Shown: positions 43,090-52,047, numbered from the stretch's first letter. The stretch: 64,000 bases of DNA from Labrys okinawensis (GCF_002982075.1 NZ_PUEJ01000006.1:248001-312000); one strand, 5' to 3'. The notes: generated by a model not told the origin, from the sequence alone. Program-made: numbers and translations.

Positions 43090-44310
43090 ATGAAGATCGT
43101 CGACCTCAAGGCCACCACCGTCGCCGTGCCGCTCGAGGCGCCGCTGCGCCATGCCGCGGGTGCGCATTGGGGGCGCTTCATCCGCACCATCGTGGAAGTG
43201 ATCACCGACGAAGGGATCATCGGGCTCGGCGAGATGGGCGGCGGCGGTGAATCGGCCGAGGCGGCGGTGCGCGCCCTGCTGCCCTATCTCGAGGGGCATG
43301 ATCCGCTGCAGCTCGAGCAGTTGCGCTGGAAGATCATGAATCCCACCGCCTCGCTCTATAACAATCGCATGCAGCTCCATGCCGCCATCGAAATGGCCTG
43401 CATGGATGCCGCCGGCAAGAAGCTGGGCATCCGGGCCTGCGACCTGATCGGCGGGGCCGTCCGCGAGGCGATTCCCTTTGCCAGCTACCTTTTCTACCGC
43501 TACCCCCATGAGGCGACCGGCCAGGGCGGAGAAACCGGCCCCGACGAAATCGTCGCCCACGCCCGGGAGCTCAAGGCGCGGCACGGCTTCACCAGCCACA
43601 AGCTGAAGGGCGGCCTGTTTCCACCGGATCATGATGTCGAGACCTTCCGGGCCCTGGGCGCGGCCTTTCCCGGGGACCGGCTGCGCCTCGACCCCAATGC
43701 CGCCTGGTCGGTGGAGGAAGCGGTGCGCGTCGGGCGCGCGATCGAGGATCTCAACAACGATTATTTCGAGGATCCGACCTGGGGTCTGGAAGGCATGCGG
43801 CGGCTGCGTGGCCTCGTGCGCATTCCCACCGCAACCAACACGGTGGTGGTGAATTTCGAGCAGCTCGCCGCCAATCTGCGCCTGGAGGCGGTGGACGTCG
43901 TGCTGCTCGACACTACCTTCTGGGGCGGCCTGCGCCAGGCGCACAAGGCCGGCACGGTGCTGGAGACCTTCCAATATGGCGCCGCCGTGCATTCTTCGGG
44001 CGAGCTCGGCATCCAGCTCGCCTCGATGCTGCATCTGGGCGCGGCGCTGCCGAATCTCTCCTTCGCCGCCGACGCGCATTACCATCATCTCACCGACGAC
44101 ATCATCGTCGGCGGCCCGCTGCGCTATGTCGATGGCACCATTGCGCTGCCGCAGGGTCCGGGCCTCGGCGTCGAGCTCGACCGCGACAAGCTCGCCCGCT
44201 ACGCCGAGTATTACCGCGAGGTCGGCGGCTACACCTATGACCGCGACCCCGGCCGTCCGGGCTGGTATTCGATCCTGCCCGAACAGCGCTTCGCCGATCC
44301 CCGCAAGTAG
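43090..44310 (+). CDS. enolase superfamily enzyme, glucarate dehydratase-like
   Basis: A 406-residue enzyme of the mandelate racemase/glucarate dehydratase branch. Catalytic KxK is Lys171 and Lys173 (SHKLKGG); metal ligands are Asp201 (RLDPNAAW), Glu227 (YFEDPTWG) and Asn250 (TATNTVV); Asp274 and His301 form the second acid/base pair. Use of Asn as the third ligand and ATN match the glucarate dehydratase group, which removes water from aldarates. The substrate may be another acid sugar. It likely acts on what the importer brings in. Confidence 0.85.
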   Translation: MKIVDLKATTVAVPLEAPLRHAAGAHWGRFIRTIVEVITDEGIIGLGEMGGGGESAEAAVRALLPYLEGHDPLQLEQLRWKIMNPTASLYNNRMQLHAAIEMACMDAAGKKLGIRACDLIGGAVREAIPFASYLFYRYPHEATGQGGETGPDEIVAHARELKARHGFTSHKLKGGLFPPDHDVETFRALGAAFPGDRLRLDPNAAWSVEEAVRVGRAIEDLNNDYFEDPTWGLEGMRRLRGLVRIPTATNTVVVNFEQLAANLRLEAVDVVLLDTTFWGGLRQAHKAGTVLETFQYGAAVHSSGELGIQLASMLHLGAALPNLSFAADAHYHHLTDDIIVGGPLRYVDGTIALPQGPGLGVELDRDKLARYAEYYREVGGYTYDRDPGRPGWYSILPEQRFADPRK

Positions 44311-44318
44311 AGGCCCGT

Positions 44319-45107
44319 TCAGGCTGCCCGATAGCGCTCGGCCGCATGCTCCTGACGGAAGTTCGGCAGCATGGCGCGACGGGCGGCGTCGAAGGCCTCC
44401 CACTGCCCCGCATCCGGCAGAGGCGGAATGGTGATGGCTTCACGCCTGTCGAAGCCGACCAGCGCGGCGTCGACCAGTTCGCCGACCTCCATTACCCCCT
44501 CCAGCGCGTTCACGTCGCGGCCGGAGCGCTCCCAGATCTCGGTGCGGGTCGCCGCCGGCAGCACGGCCTGGGTATAGAGACCGCGCGCACCGAACTCGAC
44601 CTGCAGGGTCTGCGACAGGGTGAGCACGAAAGCCTTCGTTGCCGCGTAGATTCCCAGGGAAATTTCCGGGGCGAGCGCCACCACCGAGGCGATGTTGATG
44701 ATGGAGCCGCCCCCCGCGGCCAGGAAGCGGGGCGTCACCGCTCCGGCCAGGCGGGTCACTGCCGTCACGTTGAGGCGAATGAGCTTGTCCAGCGCTTCCG
44801 AGTCCTGGTCGGCAAAGCTGCCGCGGGAGGCAGCACCGGCATTGTTGACCAGGATGCCGATCTTCGCGTCCTCGCGCAGGCGCGCCTCGATGCGTAGGAG
44901 ATCCTCCGAAGCCGTCAGATCCGCCTTCAGGACATCGACGGCGACACCGTTCTCCTGGCGAAGGCGGTCGGCAAGCGCGTTCATGCGTGCTTCGTCCCGC
45001 GCCACCAGCACAAGGTCATGGCCACGCCGCGCAAAGCGTTCGGCATAGGTCGCGCCGATGCCGGTCGAGGCACCGGTGATGAGGACCGTGGGAAGGGATT
45101 TGGTCAT
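44319..45107 (-). CDS. SDR family NAD(P)-dependent oxidoreductase
   Basis: A 262-residue short-chain dehydrogenase. Cofactor motif TGASTGIG at 11-18, NNAG at 88-91 and the catalytic Ser141, Tyr154 and Lys158 (IYAATKAF) are all present. Its position divergent to a TetR regulator with twin operators suggests that it is induced by a compound the regulator senses. The first 10 residues are conserved-looking, and the start has AGAGTTGCC upstream. Substrate unknown. Confidence 0.9.
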   Translation of the reverse strand: MTKSLPTVLITGASTGIGATYAERFARRGHDLVLVARDEARMNALADRLRQENGVAVDVLKADLTASEDLLRIEARLREDAKIGILVNNAGAASRGSFADQDSEALDKLIRLNVTAVTRLAGAVTPRFLAAGGGSIINIASVVALAPEISLGIYAATKAFVLTLSQTLQVEFGARGLYTQAVLPAATRTEIWERSGRDVNALEGVMEVGELVDAALVGFDRREAITIPPLPDAGQWEAFDAARRAMLPNFRQEHAAERYRAA

Positions 45108-45124
45108 GGCAACTCTCCAAATTT

Positions 45125-45174
45125 ATTCATGATGATTATCATGTATAGTGCATTCATGATGGATATCATGTATA
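45125..45174. promoter_or_regulatory. Twin palindromic operators between the SDR and TetR genes
   Basis: Two 23-bp direct repeats (45125-45147 and 45152-45174) differ at only two bases and start 27 bp apart. Each holds a perfect inverted repeat CATGAT-N4-ATCATG. The pair sits in the 94-bp divergent region, so the TetR protein likely binds both and represses the SDR gene and itself. Confidence 0.8.
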
Positions 45175-45201
45175 AAGTCAAGCGAGACAGGAGGAGCCGT
45201 G

Positions 45202-45753
45202 ATGAAAGTCAGCCGCGAGCAGGTCGCCGAGCATCGCCACCGCATTCTGGATGCGGCCGCGCGCCTCTATCGGGAAAAGGGGCTGGAAGGGGTGAGCGTC
45301 GCGCAGATCATGGCGGCTGCCGGCCTGACCCATGGCGGCTTCTATGGCCACTTCAAGTCGAAGGAGGACCTGATCGCCCAGGCTCTCGCCCATGTGCTGT
45401 CTCAAACCAAGGCCGCCAAACCTCCGGGCCGGACGATGGCCGCCTATGCCGCGGCCTATCTCGACCGGAGCCATTGCGATGCGCGGGCCGAGGGCTGCCC
45501 CTTTGCCGCGCTCGGCTCGGAAGCCGTGCGCGGCTCACAGGACACCCGTGCCGTGCTGACCCGCTCCCTGCGCGAGCAGATCGAGGATTTCAGCGCGACC
45601 GCGCCCGGCGAAACGCCGCAAGAACGGCGCCGCGCCGCGATTGCCGGATGGGCGGCCATGGTCGGCGCGCTGATTCTGGCCCGTATCGCCGATGATGCCG
45701 CCCTTTCCGACGAGATCCTGGAGGCAACGCTCCGGCAGGTGACAGCTCCGTAG
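45202..45753 (+). CDS. TetR/AcrR family transcriptional regulator
   Basis: A 183-residue repressor. Helix-turn-helix at about residues 14-55: ILDAAARLYREKGLEGVSVA, QIMAAAGLTHGGFYGHFKSK, then EDLIAQAL. The C-terminal ligand domain has a CPFAALGSEAVRG segment typical of the NemR/YcdC-like group. The start ATG at 45202 follows GGAGGAG (a GTG one codon earlier is less likely). The operators at 45125 and 45152 lie just upstream. Confidence 0.9.
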   Translation: MKVSREQVAEHRHRILDAAARLYREKGLEGVSVAQIMAAAGLTHGGFYGHFKSKEDLIAQALAHVLSQTKAAKPPGRTMAAYAAAYLDRSHCDARAEGCPFAALGSEAVRGSQDTRAVLTRSLREQIEDFSATAPGETPQERRRAAIAGWAAMVGALILARIADDAALSDEILEATLRQVTAP

Positions 45754-45804
45754 CGGACCCGGCCTTCTGCGCCGGCAGGTCCCTGCGGTTCGGTCTTGCG
45801 CGAG

Positions 45805-46353
45805 TCAGGCCCAGCCGAACAAGGTGGGCTCGGGCTTCGGCAGGGCGCCTTCGATCTCGAGCAGGCGACGCTTGGTCGCCACGCCGCCATAGGCCGAGAA
45901 GCCGCCGAACTTGCCGCCGGCCGCCATCACCCGATGACAGGGCATTACGATGGTGAAGGGGTTCTGCCCCATGGCCTGGCCGACATCGCGCGCCAGCAGG
46001 GGGTCCCCCAATTGCTTGGCGATCTCGCCATAGGTCATGGTGGATCCGGGAGGGATGGACCGCGCCACGGCATAGACCCGGCGATTGAATTCCGGCACTG
46101 CCGTCATGTCGAGCTCGATGAAGCCGAGATCGGCGGCTTCCCCCGCCAGCAGGGCTTGAATGGCGGTGATGGCGCGGCGGACCGGCGCCGGCGGTTCGCT
46201 CTCCACCGCCTCCGGCAGGGAGCGCAGCATGCGCGCCCTCAGGCCCGCCGGGCTATGGGATGGCAGTTGCACGCTGACCAGGCCCTTGTCGCCCCAGGCC
46301 AGGGCGCAGGTGCCGATTTCCGTGTCGAACAAGGCAAAGTGGGGGGAAGTCAT
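45805..46353 (-). CDS. ogt: methylated-DNA--[protein]-cysteine S-methyltransferase
   Basis: A 182-residue suicidal DNA repair protein that takes methyl groups from O6-methylguanine. The active-site motif MPCHRVMAAGGKFGGFSAYG contains acceptor Cys139, and RRVYAVARSIPPGSTMTYGEIA is the usual start of the catalytic domain. The start at 46353 is chosen as M-TSPHFALFDTEIG gives the usual N-terminus. It is transcribed away from the HU gene. Confidence 0.93.
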   Translation of the reverse strand: MTSPHFALFDTEIGTCALAWGDKGLVSVQLPSHSPAGLRARMLRSLPEAVESEPPAPVRRAITAIQALLAGEAADLGFIELDMTAVPEFNRRVYAVARSIPPGSTMTYGEIAKQLGDPLLARDVGQAMGQNPFTIVMPCHRVMAAGGKFGGFSAYGGVATKRRLLEIEGALPKPEPTLFGWA

Positions 46354-46680
46354 CGCTTCGTCTCCCTGTGGTGGAACTTGGCGCGATATCACCGCAAAAA
46401 GCCCCGCGCTTCCACCCGATATCTATGGCGGGCAAGTATTGTCTGCCAGACCCGTGGCGCTGTCTAAAACTCCACCATAAAGGCCTTTAGTTTACCAAAC
46501 GGCATCACCAGGCAGGCCTTCGCAAACTCTAATCGCTCCAAACAAGGGCTGAGTGCGAGAAAATCCGTTCATATCCGTTAAAAAAGCAGGATTTCCGCGC
46601 GTTTCCGGTGTACATGCGATGGCGATATCGAACCGGTCATGCGATAACGCGATCGGACGAATCATCGAAAGGATAACATC
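46354..46680. other. Intergenic region between ogt and the HU gene
   Basis: About 327 bp. It should hold promoters for both the minus-strand ogt and the plus-strand HU gene. The HU ribosome-binding site AAAGGATAACATC is directly before its start. I see no RNA gene or repeat of note. Confidence 0.5.
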
Positions 46681-46962
46681 ATGCCTGTCAGCACCAGCGA
46701 TCTTGCCGACCGTATTGCCGCCGCTCATGGCCTGACTAAGACTGCCGCTAAGGCAGCTGTCGAGGACGTTCTGAAAGGGATCACCGAAGCGGCTGTCAAG
46801 GGTGAGGAAGTCTCCCTGAACGGCTTCGGCAAGTTCAAGGTGCAGGCCAAGCCCGCACGCGAAGGCCGCAACCCTTCCACCGGCGCGACCATCAAGATCG
46901 CCGCCTCCAAGAAGGTCGTCTTCCAGCCTGCCAAGGCGCTGAAGGATGCCGTGAACGGCTGA
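46681..46962 (+). CDS. HU family DNA-binding protein
   Basis: A 93-residue histone-like protein. The helical N-terminus is SDLADRIAAAHGLTKTAAKA, and the DNA-clamping arm NGFGKFKVQAKPAREGRNPS followed by TGATIKIAASKKVVFQPAKA is intact. HU bends and coats DNA. It stands alone, between AAAGGATAACATC and a strong terminator. Confidence 0.95.
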   Translation: MPVSTSDLADRIAAAHGLTKTAAKAAVEDVLKGITEAAVKGEEVSLNGFGKFKVQAKPAREGRNPSTGATIKIAASKKVVFQPAKALKDAVNG

Positions 46963-46992
46963 TTTCGCGGGCCGCAAGCCCCGTTTCAAACA

Positions 46993-47030
46993 CGGGACGG
47001 TGTCGTCATGACACCGTCCCGTTTTATTTT
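46993..47030 (+). terminator. Rho-independent terminator of the HU gene
   Basis: GGGACGGTGTC (46994-47004) and GACACCGTCCC (47010-47020) form an 11-bp stem followed by GTTTTATTTT. Confidence 0.92.
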
Positions 47031-47126
47031 GCAGGCACGAACACCGCCTCCAACTGACCGAATAATCGGTAAAAGCCCGATTTTTTGTCATGCCCGTCCA
47101 ATCAAATATTATTTTTGATCGGCCCC

Positions 47127-47792
47127 TCAAGCCGGCGGCATGGCCAGCCCGCAGCCGCGCAGGACGATCTCGCCGATGGCGAGCGCGGCTGCCTCGAAAT
47201 CCTTCTTGGTCAACCGGCTGACCTCCATGGCGTCGCAGGCCAGTACCTCGAAATCGGCGTAGAACTGCGTCGTGCTCCACAGCATGATGAAGAAATGCGG
47301 AATGGCGATCGGTGCCATCCTGCCGGCGGCGATCCAGCCTTCGATCACGGCAGCCTTGGCCCGGGTCGCCTGCTTGACATGGTTGCGACCGGCCTTGTCG
47401 AGGAATTTCGCGCCGCTGAGGATTTCGTTGGCGAACAGCTTCGACTGGGCGGCGAAGCGGCGTGAATAGTCGAGCTTGGCCCGGATATAGGCCATGATGG
47501 CCTCGGCCGGATCGCGCCCGGGCTGCAATTCCTCCAGCGCCGTATCCCAGCTGGCGATCAGCCGGTCGATCAGGGCGCGGTAAATATCCTCCTTGGCCGG
47601 GAAGTAATAATAGACATTCGCCTTGGGCAGCCCCGAATGCTCGGCGACCTCGGCGATCCGCGTGCCGTCGAAGCCCTTGCGGGCAAACAGGTCGATCGCG
47701 GCGGTCAGGATCGCGGCCTCGTTGCGGGCCCGGATACGCTCTTCGCTGTCCGAGCCGTCCTTACGCGCCTTCTTTGCGCTGGTCGTTGCCAC
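47127..47792 (-). CDS. TetR family regulator, RutR-like
   Basis: A 221-residue regulator. The helix-turn-helix is ILTAAIDLFARKGFDGTRIA, then EVAEHSGLPKANVYYYFPAK, and the C-terminal domain (FFIMLWSTTQFYADFEVLAC) resembles RutR, a regulator that binds uracil and thymine. I use the GTG at 47792, preceded by GGAGGAGAAG; another GTG at 47807 is possible. It is divergent from the glycosylase-like gene and may govern the run to the right. Confidence 0.8.
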   Translation of the reverse strand: MATTSAKKARKDGSDSEERIRARNEAAILTAAIDLFARKGFDGTRIAEVAEHSGLPKANVYYYFPAKEDIYRALIDRLIASWDTALEELQPGRDPAEAIMAYIRAKLDYSRRFAAQSKLFANEILSGAKFLDKAGRNHVKQATRAKAAVIEGWIAAGRMAPIAIPHFFIMLWSTTQFYADFEVLACDAMEVSRLTKKDFEAAALAIGEIVLRGCGLAMPPA

Positions 47793-47952
47793 CTTCTCCT
47801 CCCGCACTGTGCAATGCGCCCCGTGTCCCGGAAATGCCGGTATCGGAACCCGATGTCAAAACCTGACCGAAGCGTCAGATTTTTTCAACAGATAACTTGA
47901 CGTTTTGGTCAGGTTTTGCCTATCCTTCTCGCAATGAGGGGATACAGGGACG

Positions 47953-48792
47953 ATGCCGACATCATTGCGCGAAATCATGCGGGAGGTGCTGGATGGCTGG
48001 CAGGCCGACCTGCCGCCCGCCTGGCGTGCGGTCCTCGCCTCGGTCGAGCTGGGCTTCGCCGACATGGATGCCGGCCTGACGCTGGAACCCTGGGAACCGG
48101 TTTTTCCCGTGCGCAAGGGGCGGCTCTTTCCCGGCCAGCCCAAGGGCGCGCATATGCTGCGGGCCTTCGACGGCCTCGATCCCGCCCAGGTGCGCTGCGT
48201 GGTGCTGGGACAGGATCCCTATCCCAGCCCCGATTTTTCGACCGGACGGGCCTTTGAGGCCGGCAATGTCGCGCAGTGGCGCGAGCTCGAAAAGATGTTC
48301 TCGGTCAGCATCCGGACGGTGATGCAGATGATCGTCGCCGCCCGTACCGGCGAGGCGGGCTGGACCGGCAGCACCGCCGACTGGCCGCGCCTGCGCGCCG
48401 CCATCGAGGCCGGTATCGTCGCACTCGAACCGGCCGATATCGTGGCCGATCGCTGGGTGGCCAGCGGTGCCCTGCTGCTCAACGCCTCGCTGACCCTCAG
48501 CCGCTTCCAGGTTTCGATCGATCCGCATCAGAGCCAGGGCCATCTGCCGCTGTGGCGCCCCTTGATGATCGCCGTGCTGCGTCATCTCGCCGGCACCGGC
48601 CAGCCCGTGGTCTTCCTCGGCTTCGGCGAGGCGGCAGCACAGACCCTGCTGGCCGCCGGAATCCCGGAAGGTCCCGATTGCATCCTGCGCGAACACCCCG
48701 CCCGCGGCGATGCGGTGCTCAGCCTGCCCAATCCCTTCATTCTCGGCAACGAGCGGCTCAAGGCGCTCGGCGCCGCTCCCATCGATTGGTGA
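47953..48792 (+). CDS. uracil-DNA glycosylase superfamily protein
   Basis: A 279-residue protein with family-1-like glycosylase motifs in altered form. VVLGQDPYPSPDFSTGRAFE (GQDPYP at 86-91) takes the place of the catalytic GQDPYHG motif; ALLLNASLTLS (LLLN at 174-177) and REHPARGDAV (HPA at 248-250) take those of LLLN and HPSPLS. The catalytic Asp of GQDP is present, while His after Tyr is Pro, so activity or specificity may differ. It lies only four bases before the GMC oxidoreductase gene, an unusual partner for DNA repair. Confidence 0.8.
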   Translation: MPTSLREIMREVLDGWQADLPPAWRAVLASVELGFADMDAGLTLEPWEPVFPVRKGRLFPGQPKGAHMLRAFDGLDPAQVRCVVLGQDPYPSPDFSTGRAFEAGNVAQWRELEKMFSVSIRTVMQMIVAARTGEAGWTGSTADWPRLRAAIEAGIVALEPADIVADRWVASGALLLNASLTLSRFQVSIDPHQSQGHLPLWRPLMIAVLRHLAGTGQPVVFLGFGEAAAQTLLAAGIPEGPDCILREHPARGDAVLSLPNPFILGNERLKALGAAPIDW

Positions 48793-48796
48793 AACC

Positions 48797-50425
48797 ATGC
48801 CTCGTGACGCCGAGTATGACTATGTGATCATCGGCGCCGGTTCGGCCGGGTGCGTCGTCGCCAACCGCCTGTCGGCGGACCCGGACAATCGCGTGCTGCT
48901 GATCGAGGCGGGCGGGCGCGACCGCAATCCCCTGTTCCGCCTGCCCATGCTGATGGGCAAGCTCTTCCATTCCGGCCTCTACAACTGGAACTACCGCACC
49001 GAACCGGAGCCCCATCTCAACGATCGCACGCTCTATTGGCCGCGCGGCAAGGCCCTCGGCGGCACGTCCACCATCAACGGCATGATCTATGTGCGCGGCA
49101 ACGCTCATGACTATGACCGCTGGGCACAGATGGGCCTGCCGGGGTGGTCCTATGATGAGGTGCTCCCCGCCTTTCGCCGCTCCGAGGCCCATGTCGAACG
49201 CAATGGCGCCTACCACGGCACGGACGGCGCCCTCACGGTCTGTCGCGCCCGCGGCCGCAACGGGCTGTTCGATGTCTTCATTGAGGCCGGTGTGCAGGCG
49301 GGCTATCCCCGCAACGACGACTTCAATGGCGCCGAGCAGGAAGGCTTCGGGCGCTACGACTTCACCATCCGCAAGGGCAAACGCTGGTCGACCTCCCATG
49401 CCTTCCTCCGTCCGGTGCTCGATCGCCCGAACCTGACGGTGGAGGTGAACGCGCTCAGCCAGCGCATCCTGGTGGAGAACGGCCGCGCCACCGGCATCCA
49501 GTTCTTTCAGGCCGGACGGCAGCGCAGCGTGCGGGCCAGCCGCGAGGTCATCCTGTGCGGCGGTGCCGTCAACTCACCGCAATTGCTGATGCTCTCCGGT
49601 ATCGGTCCGGCTGATGAGCTGGCTAAGCATGGCATTGGCGTGCTGCACGATTTGCCGGGGGTCGGGCGCAACCTGCAGGATCACGTCGATTGCTGCCTCG
49701 CCTATGAATGCAAGCAACCGGTAACGCTGTACGGCGACCTGCGCGCCGACAAGCTGATCGCGTCGGTGGCGCAGGGTATGGTACTGGGCACCGGCATCAC
49801 CACCACCTTTCCCTATGAGGCCGGCGCCTTCATGAAGTCGCGGCCCGATCTGCTGGCGCCCGACATTCAGGCCCATTTCATGCCCGCGCTTGAAAAGACA
49901 GCCAATCTGCATTGGCCCAATCCCTTCCGCAAACAGGCGGTGGAAGCCAATCACGGCTTCACCATCCGGGTCGGCCCGGTCAATCCGGAGAGCCGGGGCA
50001 CCATCACGCTGCGGTCGGCCGATCCGGCAGCGGCGCCCCGGATCCGCGCCAACTACCTCGCCACTGAATTCGACCGCAAGACGATGATATCAGCCATCCG
50101 CATGATGCGCGAGGTCATCGCCCAGCCGGCCTTCGATCGCTATCGCGGCAAGGAACTGGCGCCGGGGCCCGGCGTGCTCGGCGACGACGAGCTGCTAGCC
50201 TGGCTGCGGGCTTCGGCCCTGACCACCCTGCATCCGGTCGGGACCTGCAAGATGGGCAAGGATGCCGAGGCCGTGGTCGATGCCGAGCTCAGGGTCCATG
50301 GCATAGCGGGCCTCAGGGTCGCCGACGCCTCGATCATGCCGATCATTTCCAGCGGCAACACCAACGCGCCGACCATCATGATCGGCGAGCGGGCCGCCGA
50401 CTTCATTCTCAACGCGAAATCCTGA
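48797..50425 (+). CDS. GMC family FAD-dependent oxidoreductase (choline dehydrogenase-like)
   Basis: A 542-residue flavoprotein. The FAD-binding loop GAGSAG is at 13-18, LYWPRGKALGGTSTINGMIY is the GMC signature region, and LHPVGTCKMG near 479 provides the active-site His. It resembles choline/alcohol dehydrogenases (BetA/AlkJ branch), which oxidise primary alcohols without oxygen. The start at 48797 follows the glycosylase-like stop by four bases. It begins the likely catabolic run with the downstream BMP importer. Confidence 0.9.
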   Translation: MPRDAEYDYVIIGAGSAGCVVANRLSADPDNRVLLIEAGGRDRNPLFRLPMLMGKLFHSGLYNWNYRTEPEPHLNDRTLYWPRGKALGGTSTINGMIYVRGNAHDYDRWAQMGLPGWSYDEVLPAFRRSEAHVERNGAYHGTDGALTVCRARGRNGLFDVFIEAGVQAGYPRNDDFNGAEQEGFGRYDFTIRKGKRWSTSHAFLRPVLDRPNLTVEVNALSQRILVENGRATGIQFFQAGRQRSVRASREVILCGGAVNSPQLLMLSGIGPADELAKHGIGVLHDLPGVGRNLQDHVDCCLAYECKQPVTLYGDLRADKLIASVAQGMVLGTGITTTFPYEAGAFMKSRPDLLAPDIQAHFMPALEKTANLHWPNPFRKQAVEANHGFTIRVGPVNPESRGTITLRSADPAAAPRIRANYLATEFDRKTMISAIRMMREVIAQPAFDRYRGKELAPGPGVLGDDELLAWLRASALTTLHPVGTCKMGKDAEAVVDAELRVHGIAGLRVADASIMPIISSGNTNAPTIMIGERAADFILNAKS

Positions 50426-50441
50426 GCCGGGAAAAGCCGCC

Positions 50442-50771
50442 ATGATCGTCGAACAGCGCACCTATAGCTTCAAGCCAGGCCAGCTCGACCGCTGGCTCAG
50501 GAAATACGAAACCGAGGGCCTGCCGATCCAGAAGAAGCATCTGGGCACTTTCATGGGCCTTTGGGTGACGGAGATCGGCCCGCTGCACCAGATCGTGATG
50601 ATGTGGGCCTATCAGGGCCTCGGCGACCGCGAGACGCGCCGCGCCGCAATGGCCGCGGACCCGGCCTGGACGAAGTTCATCGGTGAAGTCTGGGCCCTCG
50701 ACGCCATGGTCTCGCAGGAGGTCAAGATGCTCAAGCCGACAGCGATCTGCCCGCCCTTGCCGGCGGCCTGA
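50442..50771 (+). CDS. NIPSNAP family protein
   Basis: A 109-residue ferredoxin-like alpha/beta-barrel protein. MIVEQRTYSFKPGQLDRWLR at the start and GPLHQIVMMWAYQGLGDRET in the middle are the family marks. Such proteins are small cytoplasmic helpers often found with oxidoreductases. It starts 16 bp after the GMC gene, so they are co-transcribed. Role unknown. Confidence 0.85.
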   Translation: MIVEQRTYSFKPGQLDRWLRKYETEGLPIQKKHLGTFMGLWVTEIGPLHQIVMMWAYQGLGDRETRRAAMAADPAWTKFIGEVWALDAMVSQEVKMLKPTAICPPLPAA

Positions 50772-50869
50772 CGACGACGTGACGACGACGTGACGACCCC
50801 TGGCGCCGAAGCGCCTCGGCAAAACAACAAGAACCGACACCATCCAGATCAAGAGAAGGGAACTGACAG

Positions 50870-51922
50870 ATGACCAACACTCCCTCCGCCTCCGGCCTGT
50901 TCCGGTATTCGGCCTCGCGCCGGCAATTCCTGATCGGCACCGCCGGCGCGGCGTCGCTCGGCCTCTTCTCGGGCCAGGCCCGGGCGGCAGAAGGCCTGGT
51001 GGCGCTGGTACATACCCAGGCGGCCGGCGACAACGGTCCGGTCGACGGCATGATCGCCTCGCTCAAGAAACTGGCCGGCGAGAAGGGCTTTGCCACCCGC
51101 ATCATCTATGCGCAGGACGCCGCGACCTATGAATCGATCTTCCGCAGCCTCGGTGATGCCGGTGCCAGCGTGGTCGTCTCGACCTTCAACGAGGTCGCCG
51201 AACCCTTCAAGGCCGTGGCGCCCGAATATCCCAACACCAAATTCGTGCAGCTCTATGCCGACCCGTTCGAGCCGCCGATCCCCAATGTGGTGACGGTGGC
51301 CTATGACTATTATCTGGGCTGCTATCTCTCCGGCCTGTTCGGCAGCCGCATCTCCAGGACCGGCGCCATCGGCTATATCGGTGGCGCCAGCATTCCCGGC
51401 CAGATCGCCGATCTCAACGCCCTCAAGGCGGCCGCCGCGGTGATCGGCCCCAACATCAAGTTCACCGGCGCCTTCGCCGGCTCCTTCCAGGACCCCGCCA
51501 AGGGTCACGAGATCGCCAACCAGCTGTTCCAGTCCGGCGTCGACTATATCCAGACCGACTCTGCGGCTACCGACACCGGCATCATCCAGGCCGCCACGGA
51601 AGCGCCGGGCCGCCTGGTCAGCGCCATCTCCCGCGAGCAGTACAAGCTCGGTCCCAAGGCGGTCGCCGCCATCGTCAAGCTCGATTTCGGCCTGTCACTC
51701 TATCAGGAGGTCAGCAAGGCCCTGGCCGAGGGCTGGAAGGGGCACCACGTCTCCACCGGCATCGATACAGGCGTGATCGATTTCGAGCTCTCTGACACCT
51801 TCCTCAAGGAAGGCCCGGCCGACCTCGTCGCAAAGGCCAAGGAGATCTGGCCCGACATTGAGAAGACGAAGAAGGAGATCATCGCCGGAACGCTGAAGGT
51901 GCCGCTCAACACCACGCTGTAG
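50870..51922 (+). CDS. BMP family ABC transporter substrate-binding protein
   Basis: A 350-residue binding protein of the basic-membrane-protein (PnrA/BMP) family, which take nucleosides, purines or related heterocycles. A twin-arginine signal, SRRQFLIGTAGAASLGLFSG, occurs at 16-35. The mature region has ALVHTQAAGDNGPVDGMIAS, TKFVQLYADPFEPPIPNVVT and SGVDYIQTDSAATDTGIIQA. Use of Tat instead of the lipoprotein signal common in this family is notable. It leads the importer genes, separated from the ATPase by an inverted repeat. Confidence 0.9.
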   Translation: MTNTPSASGLFRYSASRRQFLIGTAGAASLGLFSGQARAAEGLVALVHTQAAGDNGPVDGMIASLKKLAGEKGFATRIIYAQDAATYESIFRSLGDAGASVVVSTFNEVAEPFKAVAPEYPNTKFVQLYADPFEPPIPNVVTVAYDYYLGCYLSGLFGSRISRTGAIGYIGGASIPGQIADLNALKAAAAVIGPNIKFTGAFAGSFQDPAKGHEIANQLFQSGVDYIQTDSAATDTGIIQAATEAPGRLVSAISREQYKLGPKAVAAIVKLDFGLSLYQEVSKALAEGWKGHHVSTGIDTGVIDFELSDTFLKEGPADLVAKAKEIWPDIEKTKKEIIAGTLKVPLNTTL

Positions 51923-51964
51923 AGCTCGAAGCCGGCCTGGCTACGATCGCGATGAAATTTTCCG

Positions 51965-52047
51965 TCATTGCGAGCGCGGCCAAGCAATCCAGTCTTGGTC
52001 AATGCATCGCTCGTGGCTCCTGGATTGCTTGGCCGCGCTCGCAATGA
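51965..52047. repeat. 28-bp perfect inverted repeat between the binding-protein and ATPase genes
   Basis: TCATTGCGAGCGCGGCCAAG and the bases to 51992 pair perfectly with 52020-52047, enclosing a 27-base loop. This is the CATTGCGAGCG...CGCTCGCAATG element common in Hyphomicrobiales genomes. It could form a strong hairpin that protects the upstream binding-protein message. Confidence 0.88.

Noticed and set aside
46492..47280. A 262-codon minus-strand frame covering the HU gene
   Set aside because: It overlaps HU and its terminator, has no motif and is out of keeping with the clear HU protein.
50771..50800. GACGACGTGA tandem repeat after the NIPSNAP gene
   Set aside because: Too short and simple to call a functional repeat or CRISPR; likely local slippage.
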